Origin: Amoebophrya sp. A120
Taxonomy: Eukaryota > Sar > Dinophyceae > Syndiniales > Amoebophryaceae
Direction of reading: 5' to 3'
Assembly (NCBI GenBank): GCA_905178155.1
Contig: CAJINV010000005.1
Coordinates: forward strand, 3,044,833 to 3,108,832
Length of the DNA stretch: 64,000 nt
Position 1 is the first letter of the stretch, and every line of letters begins with the position of its first letter. The position numbers and the translations under genes are program-made. Below the pieces are notes generated by a model, which saw only the letters and a list, made by a program, of their open reading frames with translations, was not told the origin of the DNA and ran no database searches. Below, one piece after another: positions 63,001-64,000 of the stretch.

Positions 63001-64000
63001 CCACGTCGACTATGACGCCGATCAGCAAGACTTGTGGAAGAACGCCAGCCTCGGCATTCCCGAAGCGATCGTCCGTGTGGCCGAACTCGAGGCGAAGGAG
63101 CAGGGCGTGGCGGTGCAGGAGGTTCTGCAGGGAATCGATGGACTGACTTCAAATGAAACCAACACTACGAACGAGACGAATGAAACGGGATCAACTTCTC
63201 TGTTCAACGGAACAACTGACGCAGCCGCGACTTTGTTCCCGCTTCCCACGCTCGCGTTTTCGACCTACACCCAGCTGTGGAGCGCTTTTTTCGACATGTT
63301 CTACCGAAAAAACGCGACGGGGAACTTGACAGTGGACGGGAAAATTGTGGTCGCGAATAAAAGCACCGGCAACGTGGCCATCACGGATTGGAATTACACT
63401 TGGAACGAGTCATCTAGCACTCGTCGTACTGGCGATGGTTATTCCTACAACTCAAATACAGCACCAGGAATGACGAAGGGTAACAACTCTGCTCTGAACA
63501 CGACGTCCGGTGTGCCTGTCAACCAATTTTCCCCGAATTTCGGCTACAACCCCTTCGAGCAGCAATTACTCCTGCTCCAAAAAGCGCAGCGCGCCGCGTC
63601 GCAGGTTCTCTCGACGTCGCATGAGGATCAGCAGGAACATTCAAAGGTGTATTCGGATAATTCCCTTTCGAGGACGTCAACGTCAACCACGGCGGGAAGA
63701 AAAGCAAAAGACCAGAACGTCAGAGAAAACAGAAAATTGCAAAAGAAAAAAGAAAATGGAAATCTGCACCCAGTTATCGGCGCTTTGACCTCCGCACAGC
63801 AGGCGCTGGATAAACTGACGCGGCAAAGGGAGGACACCATCAAGCACAGGCGGGCACTAGACGCTGGCGACGACTATGGTGAAGACGGGAAGAAGAGTTC
63901 CGCGGCGGAAAATCGTGGCAGCGGCAGCACGGAAATAGAAAAATGGCTGAAGGACGGTGAAGACCTCGACCAAGAGAAAAAATCCGTCGTACCCACGATC
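11798..64000 (+). CDS. Gene 2: giant modular secreted/surface-type protein (51 exons, open at right edge)
   Basis: About 13,000 residues are encoded before the window ends. The chosen ATG (11798) is followed by a basic stretch and a hydrophobic signal sequence (CDLLQLAAFLTTTSLAYA). Modules in order: charged disordered region; SEA-like repeats (14.3-23.7 kb); Cys/beta repeats (24.3-32.3 kb); 'LGF-x3-YA' helical repeats (33.8-48.4 kb); Cys/beta repeats again (48.7-53.8 kb); GFR/furin-like cysteines with three FWTLFWDRP domains (53.9-63 kb); basic charged tail. Many N-x-S/T sites and poly-Thr linkers fit an extracellular protein. A single gene is inferred because every exon junction keeps frame and no internal stop, start context or intergenic gap appears from 12461 to 64000. 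A fusion of two adjacent genes cannot be excluded. Function is unknown; adhesion or a cell-surface coat are guesses. Confidence 0.75.
12094..12455 (+). mobile_element. Introner, family C
   Basis: 362 bp. Flanks are a TCC-type short repeat (TATCCTCCTC on both sides), so the 5-bp duplication cannot be placed exactly. Removing the element plus 5 bp still keeps frame. Confidence 0.8.
12461..15705 (+). CDS. Gene 2 exon 2
   Basis: To about 14290 it is a hydrophilic Asp/Glu/Arg/Ser/Gln-rich disordered region. Then SEA-like units begin: KVEFLIAATFTIIPDIWCPE, a Thr run at about 14680-14700, LELKVKLGSVLSITDLNID, and FFFLVVPYSMQEADLNNDD. Each unit pairs a hydrophobic strand with an 'eDLn-D..w..a...g...A' helix. 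Ends phase 1. Confidence 0.85.
15706..16081 (+). mobile_element. Introner, family C
   Basis: 376 bp, left end TACCCTGAGG (one change from TATC); target-site copies CAAAC at 15701-15705 and 16082-16086. Confidence 0.93.
16087..16318 (+). CDS. Gene 2 exon 3
   Basis: Gly/Ser/Asn linker, then a strand VRAVRIHFTVTDCAETDVW that opens another SEA-like unit. Ends phase 2. Confidence 0.8.
16319..16470 (+). mobile_element. Introner, family H (near-perfect hairpin)
   Basis: 152 bp; target-site copies TCCTT at 16314-16318 and 16471-16475. The outer arm AAAAAAGCTGGCGGGCAT differs from the 7253 copy, but both arms of this element changed together. Confidence 0.92.
16476..16899 (+). CDS. Gene 2 exon 4
   Basis: Contains the clearest SEA-like unit: GFYLVLLLPQSVTEQDLSVD followed by RFKKGLENGFASALGI and QQVMFERC. 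Ends phase 0. Confidence 0.83.
16900..17167 (+). mobile_element. Introner, family A
   Basis: 268 bp; target-site copies GTGCC at 16895-16899 and 17168-17172. Confidence 0.93.
17173..17438 (+). CDS. Gene 2 exon 5
   Basis: SEA-like strand IKALRVVLMVDTSDMLLMRK with a helix ending RILQETRFVFG. Ends phase 2. Confidence 0.8.
17439..17759 (+). mobile_element. Introner, family B
   Basis: 321 bp; target-site copies TCCGC at 17434-17438 and 17760-17764; right terminus GCAATA. Confidence 0.93.
17765..18002 (+). CDS. Gene 2 exon 6
   Basis: SEA-like unit: SFLLNYDAMELLPINPDLLA then IAGLRGALRLGPDTEITLH. Ends phase 0. Confidence 0.8.
18003..18282 (+). mobile_element. Introner, family C
   Basis: 280 bp, left end TATCGTATG; target-site copies TAGGC and TCGGC (one mismatch). 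Confidence 0.87.
18288..19277 (+). CDS. Gene 2 exon 7
   Basis: Strand RMVYKFVVKPFRDPAMAMQ, then a long Glu/Lys/Gly-rich linker, ending with a strand (SFFTIKLLDPALPPFQGILV). Ends phase 0. Confidence 0.82.
19278..19539 (+). mobile_element. Introner, family A
   Basis: 262 bp; target-site copies CCTTC at 19273-19277 and 19540-19544. Confidence 0.94.
19545..20932 (+). CDS. Gene 2 exon 8
   Basis: SEA-like units (PLLRMPLIVTLGLLLDENLA with ARSVATALGISSWRVEYV; SRFAVPASALSSISEPEL), a Thr-rich linker at about 20385-20425, then Cys modules (IDNHCERNLTIW, STECELLYISAP). Ends phase 2. Confidence 0.84.
20933..21194 (+). mobile_element. Introner, family A
   Basis: 262 bp; target-site copies CAGTT at 20928-20932 and 21195-21199; right end ACAGTTGATA. 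Confidence 0.94.
21200..21252 (+). CDS. Gene 2 exon 9 (53 bp)
   Basis: Encodes YLQQNYSNAAGLECEQI. Entry phase 2, exit phase 1. Confidence 0.75.
21253..21461 (+). mobile_element. Introner, family D
   Basis: Family D arms read TATCGCAAG then AAAAAACTGTTTCACTGT, mirrored as CAGTGAAGCAGTTTTTTCTT...GATA. 209 bp; target-site copies GATTC and GATCC (one mismatch). Confidence 0.87.
21467..21516 (+). CDS. Gene 2 exon 10 (50 bp)
   Basis: Encodes ASWPLQGVYLNVSGSF. Entry phase 1, exit phase 0. Confidence 0.75.
21517..21827 (+). mobile_element. Introner, family F
   Basis: Family F arms read TATGGRAGTGTCAGG then ATTGAAATCGACAAAGTTGA, mirrored at the right as CAACTTTGACGATTTC...CCCATA. 311 bp; target-site copies CCTTT at 21512-21516 and 21828-21832. 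Confidence 0.93.
21833..22870 (+). CDS. Gene 2 exon 11
   Basis: Two or three SEA-like units (MHYSVSVYPRVFQNHALHAV; RRVFTLKFAVTERISIVAT with ALAQLLGLTALDITLMNVQV; QDVELYFHIRENACSS). Ends phase 0. Confidence 0.85.
22871..23150 (+). mobile_element. Introner, family C
   Basis: 280 bp; target-site copies AGAAA and AGAAG (one mismatch). Confidence 0.88.
23156..23221 (+). CDS. Gene 2 exon 12 (66 bp)
   Basis: Encodes PQPVFNNGTLKPPVTELSVD then VT; entry and exit phase 0. Confidence 0.77.
23222..23474 (+). mobile_element. Introner, family A
   Basis: 253 bp; target-site copies TCACC at 23217-23221 and 23475-23479; right terminus CCATA. Confidence 0.94.
23480..23697 (+). CDS. Gene 2 exon 13
   Basis: Helical (RRGLEAELGYEFYRYLQQWA), end of the SEA-like region. 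Ends phase 2. Confidence 0.8.
23698..23948 (+). mobile_element. Introner, family A
   Basis: 251 bp; target-site copies TGGCA at 23693-23697 and 23949-23953. Confidence 0.94.
23954..24071 (+). CDS. Gene 2 exon 14
   Basis: Short basic helical linker (YMLKQGVKRPSDTTELEESA). Entry phase 2, exit phase 0. Confidence 0.78.
24072..24329 (+). mobile_element. Introner, family A
   Basis: 258 bp, left end TATCAACTGC; target-site copies CGGAC at 24067-24071 and 24330-24334. Confidence 0.94.
24335..24865 (+). CDS. Gene 2 exon 15 (Cys/beta repeats begin)
   Basis: Cys/beta modules RVLGMNCRDQMGYSAN, SFAVTDCGRSTPASF, LHLDRCRNLIATTVAGF: a short strand, Cys, then another strand. Ends phase 0. Confidence 0.84.
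24866..25117 (+). mobile_element. Introner, family A
   Basis: 252 bp; target-site copies ATTTG at 24861-24865 and 25118-25122. Confidence 0.94.
25123..25899 (+). CDS. Gene 2 exon 16
   Basis: Regular Cys/beta series: YMDNCEEIDFSVE, VSAYNCDNIRLEWG, GLNCQGVVEVLAD, SVNSCERAEISSP, VAMGCRSLN; then a Ser/Glu-rich linker. Ends phase 0. Confidence 0.85.
25900..26150 (+). mobile_element. Introner, family A
   Basis: 251 bp; target-site copies TGACC at 25895-25899 and 26151-26155. Confidence 0.94.
26156..26992 (+). CDS. Gene 2 exon 17
   Basis: Cys/beta modules (GRDCKSIEIRYSK, SNCTASTITPG, GRKCKGILIYDS, AAGCKKTEEKV, GRSCAEVQVLRKD, AARCELVSVISQ, AMDCLEVVK), about one per 35-45 residues. Ends phase 0. 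Confidence 0.86.
26993..27253 (+). mobile_element. Introner, family A
   Basis: 261 bp; target-site copies GGATC at 26988-26992 and 27254-27258. Confidence 0.94.
27259..27313 (+). CDS. Gene 2 exon 18 (55 bp)
   Basis: Encodes DGDLIYNDTDLPMVNLTA plus one base. Open only in this frame, which matches both neighbours. Confidence 0.77.
27314..27575 (+). mobile_element. Introner, family A
   Basis: 262 bp; target-site copies CGCGA at 27309-27313 and 27576-27580. Only 60 bp from the previous element, and closely similar to it inside. Confidence 0.94.
27581..29216 (+). CDS. Gene 2 exon 19
   Basis: Long Cys/beta run (CREVTVDPVADG, NCANATIETSG, VETCREIWVQED, EGVNCASLDHK, ARNCMRLTHING, GRDCREVLVTFP) and a Pro/Gly-rich linker from about 28890. 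Ends phase 2. Confidence 0.86.
29217..29467 (+). mobile_element. Introner, family A
   Basis: 251 bp; target-site copies CAACA at 29212-29216 and 29468-29472; right terminus CATG. Confidence 0.93.
29473..30831 (+). CDS. Gene 2 exon 20
   Basis: Glu/Gln-rich linker to about 29890, then Cys/beta modules (FEGFDCEDAYHEEVV, YGSKCKKMEIKKL, LHDCRNSTIQSF, VSKCRRVRVWDE, ETEKCRKVDTF). Ends phase 2. Confidence 0.85.
30832..31268 (+). mobile_element. Introner, family C (longest, internally duplicated)
   Basis: 437 bp; target-site copies ACGGT at 30827-30831 and 31269-31273. GCATGACAACTCTGGTGTGG occurs at 31071-31090 and again at 31229-31248, bracketing about 140 extra bases. Confidence 0.92.
31274..31598 (+). 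CDS. Gene 2 exon 21
   Basis: Cys/beta modules (GTECRTIVVQSID, LLDCVNMVSRP, EAKCSDLIVTSL). Ends phase 0. Confidence 0.83.
31599..31748 (+). mobile_element. Introner, family G
   Basis: Family G arms read TATCCTGTG (here TATCAAATG) then CAAAAGTATCGTACT (here CAAAAGCATCGCACT), mirrored as AGTACGATACTTTTGCA...CATA. 150 bp; target-site copies CGATT at 31594-31598 and 31749-31753. Confidence 0.92.
31754..32321 (+). CDS. Gene 2 exon 22
   Basis: Cys/beta modules (EAMDCGPEFKG, SGTTCAQIRIWKG, KGCVGSSTTK, AADCLSVRAGFY), then a SEA-like-looking stretch (FYSYLSLPKGPRDVDLSREK). Ends phase 1. Confidence 0.84.
32322..32531 (+). mobile_element. Introner, family E
   Basis: Family E arms read TATCSNRG then AAAAAACTGTGTAAGTGTAA with small changes (here TATCGCAAG and ...CTATGTGAGTGTAAG), mirrored as CTTACACTTACACAGTTC...GATA. 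210 bp; target-site copies CGATA at 32317-32321 and 32532-32536. Confidence 0.92.
32537..34212 (+). CDS. Gene 2 exon 23
   Basis: Glu/Gln-rich low-complexity start to about 33070, a Pro/Lys-rich stretch (CPICPKPPPKPQPKVRV), then the first helical repeat (YRRLLRHAGFRNKYVNDIV followed by LPVPMEVMP). Ends phase 0. Confidence 0.85.
34213..34425 (+). mobile_element. Introner, family E
   Basis: 213 bp; left TATCCAGG then AAAAAAACTGTGTAAGTGTA; target-site copies CGAAT at 34208-34212 and 34426-34430; right terminus GCATA. Confidence 0.92.
34431..35182 (+). CDS. Gene 2 exon 24
   Basis: Ser/Glu/His-rich linker, then helical repeat text (SLSEMFNRLGMVETKSFDLL, VMARKFYDALFEAP). Ends phase 2. Confidence 0.83.
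35183..35440 (+). mobile_element. Introner, family I (single copy)
   Basis: 258 bp. Arm TATAACCCGCTCAGGTGTTA then CAATCTCAAATAACGTTACA, mirrored as TGTAACGCTTGAGATTG...CAGGTTATA. Target-site copies CACGC at 35178-35182 and 35441-35445. The only copy of this arm in the window. Confidence 0.9.
35446..35494 (+). CDS. Gene 2 exon 25 (49 bp)
   Basis: Encodes NLEDLYRAIDLASEAE, the helix that precedes the 'LGF' turn in this repeat class. Entry phase 2, exit phase 0. Confidence 0.77.
35495..35757 (+). mobile_element. Introner, family A
   Basis: 263 bp, left end TATCCAGTGC; target-site copies CGGAG at 35490-35494 and 35758-35762; right terminus GCATA. Confidence 0.93.
35763..36789 (+). CDS. Gene 2 exon 26
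   Basis: Helical repeats: VVEDFGFSEDYRRAMQNAL, VQELLRDVGFVDHPEF, FLPAFQKLGLPGSLGSTVGN, HLEILKVAGLVPIGIGMER. Ends phase 1. Confidence 0.85.
36790..37077 (+). mobile_element. Introner, family C
   Basis: 288 bp, left end TATCATTTG; target-site copies TGCGG and CGCGG (one mismatch). Confidence 0.88.
37083..37437 (+). CDS. Gene 2 exon 27
   Basis: Helical, with YWLKGFSKYFADPDTMGPKP and WNTFYEKLHTRVVREN. Ends phase 2. Confidence 0.82.
37438..37699 (+). mobile_element. Introner, family A
   Basis: 262 bp; target-site copies AACGA at 37433-37437 and 37700-37704. Confidence 0.94.
37705..38018 (+). CDS. Gene 2 exon 28
   Basis: Helical repeat YQYDVLRYHGCDPFYAERLI with a following linker and TLSELVDRVEWKAKVLRSL, the start of the next unit. 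Ends phase 1. Confidence 0.83.
38019..38224 (+). mobile_element. Introner, family D
   Basis: 206 bp; target-site copies CTACA at 38014-38018 and 38225-38229. Confidence 0.93.
38230..39417 (+). CDS. Gene 2 exon 29
   Basis: Helical repeats VDVLLNAGLPEDYASTLAVA then LPIPKPPSQAETDILCSLGV, and LQVLKNIGFNCSYAHTMSRA; introner 38019 sits between the repeat helix and its 'LGF' turn (ILGFRFVRVPEIA). Ends phase 1. Confidence 0.86.
39418..39671 (+). mobile_element. Introner, family A
   Basis: 254 bp counting one extra C after GATA; target-site copies CGAGC (39413-39417) and CGCGC (39672-39676), one mismatch. The extra C is required for the frame. Confidence 0.82.
39677..41074 (+). CDS. Gene 2 exon 30
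   Basis: Helical repeats YRHVLRDFGYTKVFAETLAF and YHELLRNAGFCDTYTTMLLK with LPLPIFTEED linker; VGKLVTWLELKGKMIESVNQ opens another. Ends phase 1. Confidence 0.86.
41075..41386 (+). mobile_element. Introner, family B
   Basis: 312 bp; target-site copies CCGAG at 41070-41074 and 41387-41391; right terminus GATG. Confidence 0.93.
41392..42090 (+). CDS. Gene 2 exon 31
   Basis: Helical repeats: KPILTKLGFQDLDVQSRVIE, YRRLLTVNGIDRGYADVLLP with GLPLPPPNTA linker, FRLGLSGQSKILDLKNAL. Ends phase 1. Confidence 0.85.
42091..42305 (+). mobile_element. Introner, family D
   Basis: 215 bp, left end TATCCCACG; target-site copies TTCCA at 42086-42090 and 42306-42310. Confidence 0.93.
42311..42562 (+). CDS. 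Gene 2 exon 32
   Basis: Helical (LDAGYVRKLTKDYEFALEQP), ending in a Thr linker before TPCPEVL. Ends phase 1. Confidence 0.82.
42563..42824 (+). mobile_element. Introner, family A
   Basis: 262 bp; target-site copies AGTGC and AGTGT (one mismatch); right terminus GCATA. Confidence 0.9.
42830..42899 (+). CDS. Gene 2 exon 33 (70 bp)
   Basis: Encodes DPYNDTLMDWPGELNATCIK and ALV. The residue at the junction is Trp or Arg depending on which target-site copy is kept. Confidence 0.76.
42900..43151 (+). mobile_element. Introner, family A
   Basis: 252 bp, left end TATGGAGTGC; target-site copies TTAGT and TCAGT (one mismatch). Confidence 0.89.
43157..44695 (+). CDS. Gene 2 exon 34
   Basis: Helical repeats QKAILRSIFDDPTCADYLKQ and RDSLQRLQFTETYTNELAKA with MPLPTPRDTF linker. 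Between them lies a disordered acidic linker (about 43860-44290) with a Cys-rich patch (NCECDEEQKQ, NICPCKIYPI). Ends phase 2. Confidence 0.85.
44696..44948 (+). mobile_element. Introner, family A
   Basis: 253 bp; target-site copies ATGGC and ATGGT (one mismatch); right terminus CATA. Confidence 0.9.
44954..46810 (+). CDS. Gene 2 exon 35
   Basis: The densest run of helical repeats: KKVLLTLNFPSQYAKVLSEQ, RKAVIRLGFTNSYTKELLQG, RALDGLKITNGKIRERLAAA, IEVMIHAGWTRPGALFLADH, YEMLGEPAFQNEYGRSLRRF, REALFSVGFTCPYARLMYNT; LRALSLSPTATLKDLANALE shows the linker and first helix. Ends phase 2. Confidence 0.88.
46811..47124 (+). mobile_element. Introner, family F
   Basis: 314 bp; target-site copies CTGGA at 46806-46810 and 47125-47129. 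Confidence 0.94.
47130..47956 (+). CDS. Gene 2 exon 36
   Basis: Helical repeats FYDAITHINLTPSYTKTLFE, QQALSLIGVSPSSTLQKLAA, RSALERHLPLAFAKTVEDVL, then WQRVALAKLDFDCEYR. Ends phase 1, so introner 47957 falls inside the conserved '[LD]F-x3-Y' turn. Confidence 0.86.
47957..48105 (+). mobile_element. Introner, family G
   Basis: 149 bp, shortest in the window; target-site copies CCGGA at 47952-47956 and 48106-48110; right terminus CATA. Confidence 0.93.
48111..48414 (+). CDS. Gene 2 exon 37 (end of helical repeats)
   Basis: IELTKCFALGFLAPDTQLPS and RLTKLGNLGVGPASSCYDFV; the last recognisable helical unit. Ends phase 2. Confidence 0.83.
48415..48661 (+). mobile_element. Introner, family A (in-frame readable)
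   Basis: 247 bp; target-site copies TCCTG at 48410-48414 and 48662-48666. Element plus 5 bp is 252, a multiple of three, with no stop in the gene's frame. Confidence 0.92.
48667..49309 (+). CDS. Gene 2 exon 38
   Basis: Cys/beta text returns (FDGDITVAGCNSTSLLTPNA), with a SEA-like stretch (FLIRVETEEELHESFSQNKL, AVGLAYALDVPEDQVNLIGL). Ends phase 0. Confidence 0.83.
49310..49463 (+). mobile_element. Introner, family G (in-frame readable)
   Basis: 154 bp, left end TATGCATTG; target-site copies CCGGC at 49305-49309 and 49464-49468. Element plus 5 bp is 159, a multiple of three, and stop-free. Confidence 0.91.
49469..50939 (+). CDS. Gene 2 exon 39
   Basis: SEA-like start (VYRMHVLADFMVSAISEKDL), an Ala/Lys/Gln-rich probable coiled coil (about 49880-50160), then Cys/beta modules (KMFNCEAIDQR, EAVACDSVEIESPG, ALSCAGHAWKD, AARGCRFANTAG). 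Ends phase 1. Confidence 0.85.
50940..51191 (+). mobile_element. Introner, family A
   Basis: 252 bp; target-site copies AGCGC at 50935-50939 and 51192-51196. Confidence 0.94.
51197..51220 (+). CDS. Gene 2 exon 40 (24-bp micro-exon)
   Basis: Encodes RNLYNVRP across split codons, lying between a family A and a family B element. Entry and exit both phase 1. Confidence 0.73.
51221..51541 (+). mobile_element. Introner, family B
   Basis: 321 bp, left end TATTAAGAGG; target-site copies GCCGG at 51216-51220 and 51542-51546. Confidence 0.93.
51547..52160 (+). CDS. Gene 2 exon 41
   Basis: Cys/beta modules (FHGTRCERIEVHNEE, LENCTHLEMVKEP, TTNCTSYRVKTTP, LEECADVLQEIRETC) and a run of about 14 Thr at 52068-52113. 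The 3' end is uncertain: phase-0 donors exist at 52146 (GTTTTG) and 52161 (GTAGCT). Confidence 0.78.
52161..52319 (+). other. GT-AG spliceosomal intron (GTAGCT...GCTAG)
   Basis: About 159 bp, phase 0. The first conventional intron in gene 2, after 40 kb holding only introners. Acceptor ATGCTAG at 52313-52319 opens KVTQVSQKSSVCIKPNTTTT. Confidence 0.6.
52320..52523 (+). CDS. Gene 2 exon 42
   Basis: A second Thr run (52365 onward), then FAFFVHCANITFPEFAGGKE and ENVTIKA. Ends phase 0. Confidence 0.76.
52524..52668 (+). other. GT-AG spliceosomal intron (GTATTG...CCTCAG)
   Basis: 145 bp, phase 0; AT-rich with a pyrimidine-rich 3' end (CCCCACGACCTCAG). Frame stop TGA at 52539-52541. Confidence 0.8.
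52669..52902 (+). CDS. Gene 2 exon 43
   Basis: Cys/beta modules (TCDEVEHRLSPAFHVYGKVC, VSISGCTPLPEQPEVC, SGNCDQIIMQDF). Ends phase 0. Confidence 0.82.
52903..53164 (+). mobile_element. Introner, family A
   Basis: 262 bp, left terminus CATCAAATG (T to C); target-site copies ACTTC at 52898-52902 and 53165-53169. Interior is close to the elements at 26993 and 27314. Confidence 0.93.
53170..53821 (+). CDS. Gene 2 exon 44
   Basis: Cys modules (GEGCESTAQSKAAQT, AKMCKRVVVETDA, QALDCEYSQLVKC), then a Pro-rich extended stretch with many aromatic residues. Ends phase 1. Confidence 0.83.
53822..53939 (+). other. GT-AG spliceosomal intron (GTATTT...TTTTAG)
   Basis: 118 bp, phase 1 (G|GTATTT). It contains a 24-bp tandem direct repeat (53831-53854 and 53863-53886). 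Confidence 0.75.
53940..54218 (+). CDS. Gene 2 exon 45 (GFR/furin-like cysteines begin)
   Basis: Cys pattern changes to EGF/GFR-like spacing: RCESAPNCVEESCDCDEGYR then KCRKCVQP, CATCRIPDPSEC. Ends phase 1. Confidence 0.82.
54219..54505 (+). mobile_element. Introner, family C
   Basis: 287 bp; target-site copies GGCGA and ACCGA (3 of 5 match); right terminus GAATA. The most decayed duplication in the window. Confidence 0.82.
54511..54571 (+). CDS. Gene 2 exon 46 (61 bp)
   Basis: Encodes QMLVDFLGGFSQPSTPQFR with split codons at both ends. Entry phase 1, exit phase 2. Confidence 0.76.
54572..54878 (+). mobile_element. Introner, family F
   Basis: 307 bp; target-site copies CGGTG at 54567-54571 and 54879-54883. 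Confidence 0.93.
54884..55116 (+). CDS. Gene 2 exon 47
   Basis: GFR-like pattern: CTQCANLAFTLKNGKCEYDL, then CKLDPNCAVFRPKC and PCKRCSPEFPVLKEDGRC. Ends phase 1. Confidence 0.83.
55117..55257 (+). other. GT-AG spliceosomal intron (GTAACA...GTCTCAG)
   Basis: 141 bp, phase 1, joining RKA-G-VLYEEKSKF. T-rich interior; conventional acceptor. Confidence 0.82.
55258..57282 (+). CDS. Gene 2 exon 48 (first FWTLFWDRP domain)
   Basis: Domain copy 1 from about 55620: VVKISFRFWTLFWDRP (motif at 55698-55730) then FIYVKINGENVIARESGRIC. The alternating strands and W-D motif recall the 'sWDnE..yvyvdg' beta-sandwich domains of ciliate surface proteins; this is an analogy from memory. An Ala/Gly/Thr linker (56020-56260) and a Lys-rich stretch follow, then GFR-like cysteines (CNQCLEPDFGIVLEA, CTKCKLGFNRTAEGKC). 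Ends phase 1. Confidence 0.85.
57283..57591 (+). mobile_element. Introner, family B
   Basis: 309 bp, left end TATTGTGAGG; target-site copies CGTCA and CGCCA (one mismatch). Confidence 0.88.
57597..58612 (+). CDS. Gene 2 exon 49
   Basis: GFR-like cysteines (FCSRDPDCEFFGKEC, PCEICGCEKPVFNEKTKLC), an acidic/Ser-rich linker, then the first half of domain copy 2 (VTVSLRFWALFWDRP). The exon stops exactly after the motif, phase 0. Confidence 0.85.
58613..58933 (+). mobile_element. Introner, family B
   Basis: 321 bp; target-site copies GGCCG and GACCG (one mismatch). Splits domain copy 2 after its W-D motif. Confidence 0.88.
58939..59087 (+). CDS. Gene 2 exon 50
   Basis: Second half of domain copy 2: GEAFIKFNNETVATDTTNGF then GICLITM, matching the 'yvkiNge' strand of copy 1. 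Ends phase 2. Confidence 0.82.
59088..59338 (+). mobile_element. Introner, family A
   Basis: 251 bp, left end TATCAACTGC; target-site copies ATGCG at 59083-59087 and 59339-59343; right terminus CCATA. The last introner in the window. Confidence 0.93.
59344..64000 (+). CDS. Gene 2 exon 51 (partial, open to window edge)
   Basis: At least 1,552 codons without a stop, the longest uninterrupted exon. Order: end of domain copy 2; charged helical, probably coiled-coil region (59590-60330); a Cys/Trp module (GTWYLDFLGAKKHCEELEYC, then GLGWYWTLK); a Met/Pro-rich stretch (about 60925-61045, MPGMPGFPAMPNVSLPGM); Ser/Asn linker; GFR-like cysteines (CRLCEPHYGLLRD, CLQCESGYQLDQDTQQC, PCLQCGPSAPVMDNKLC); domain copy 3 (YIKISVEVWTLFWSP at 62456-62500, then VWLKANGVELDG, VCVGILTG); and a basic, Gln/Lys-rich tail. 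Dense N-x-S/T sites favour a secreted protein. Confidence 0.88.

Overview
The window is nuclear DNA of a eukaryote, most likely an alveolate of the dinoflagellate line. The closest fit I know is a Syndiniales parasite such as Amoebophrya, whose genome is reported to carry non-canonical introns derived from mobile introner elements; this is inference from gene architecture, with no similarity search. Both genes lie on the + strand. I see no rRNA, tRNA, CRISPR, transposase or prokaryotic signal.

Layout: (1) 1-10498 is the 3' part of a gene for a large secreted or surface-type protein (about 2,180 visible residues, 16 exons, 10 introners, 6 GT-AG introns). (2) 10499-11797 is an AT-rich intergenic stretch. 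(3) 11798-64000 is a second, giant gene that starts with a signal peptide and is still open at the window edge: 51 exons, 46 introners, 4 GT-AG introns, about 13,000 residues. Its modules in order are: signal peptide; charged disordered region (12.5-14.3 kb); SEA-like repeats (14.3-23.7 kb); Cys/beta repeats (24.3-32.3 kb); a long array of helical 'LGF-x3-YA' repeats (33.8-48.4 kb); more Cys/beta repeats (48.7-53.8 kb); furin/GFR-like cysteine repeats with three 'FWTLFWDRP' beta-sandwich-like domains (53.9-64 kb). Both genes share the Cys/beta module, so they look like neighbouring members of one family of giant extracellular proteins.

The most striking content is the 56 introners. Each is a short element (149-437 bp) with terminal inverted repeats beginning TATC/TATG and ending GATA/CATA, falling into nine arm families (A-I), flanked by a 5-bp target-site duplication (42 perfect, 13 imperfect, one with its left copy outside the window). 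At all 55 testable junctions, removing the element plus one 5-bp copy restores the reading frame. No GT-AG pair lies at these boundaries. Seven of the nine families share the terminal pattern TATC-N4-G-N-AAAAA or a one-base shift of it, and element interiors carry arrays of a 9-mer, TTGTNATGC, facing its reverse complement.

Convention: exon ends include the left target-site copy and the next exon starts after the right copy; the true splice point may lie anywhere in those 5 bp. 'Phase' is the number of codon bases left at the end of the upstream exon.
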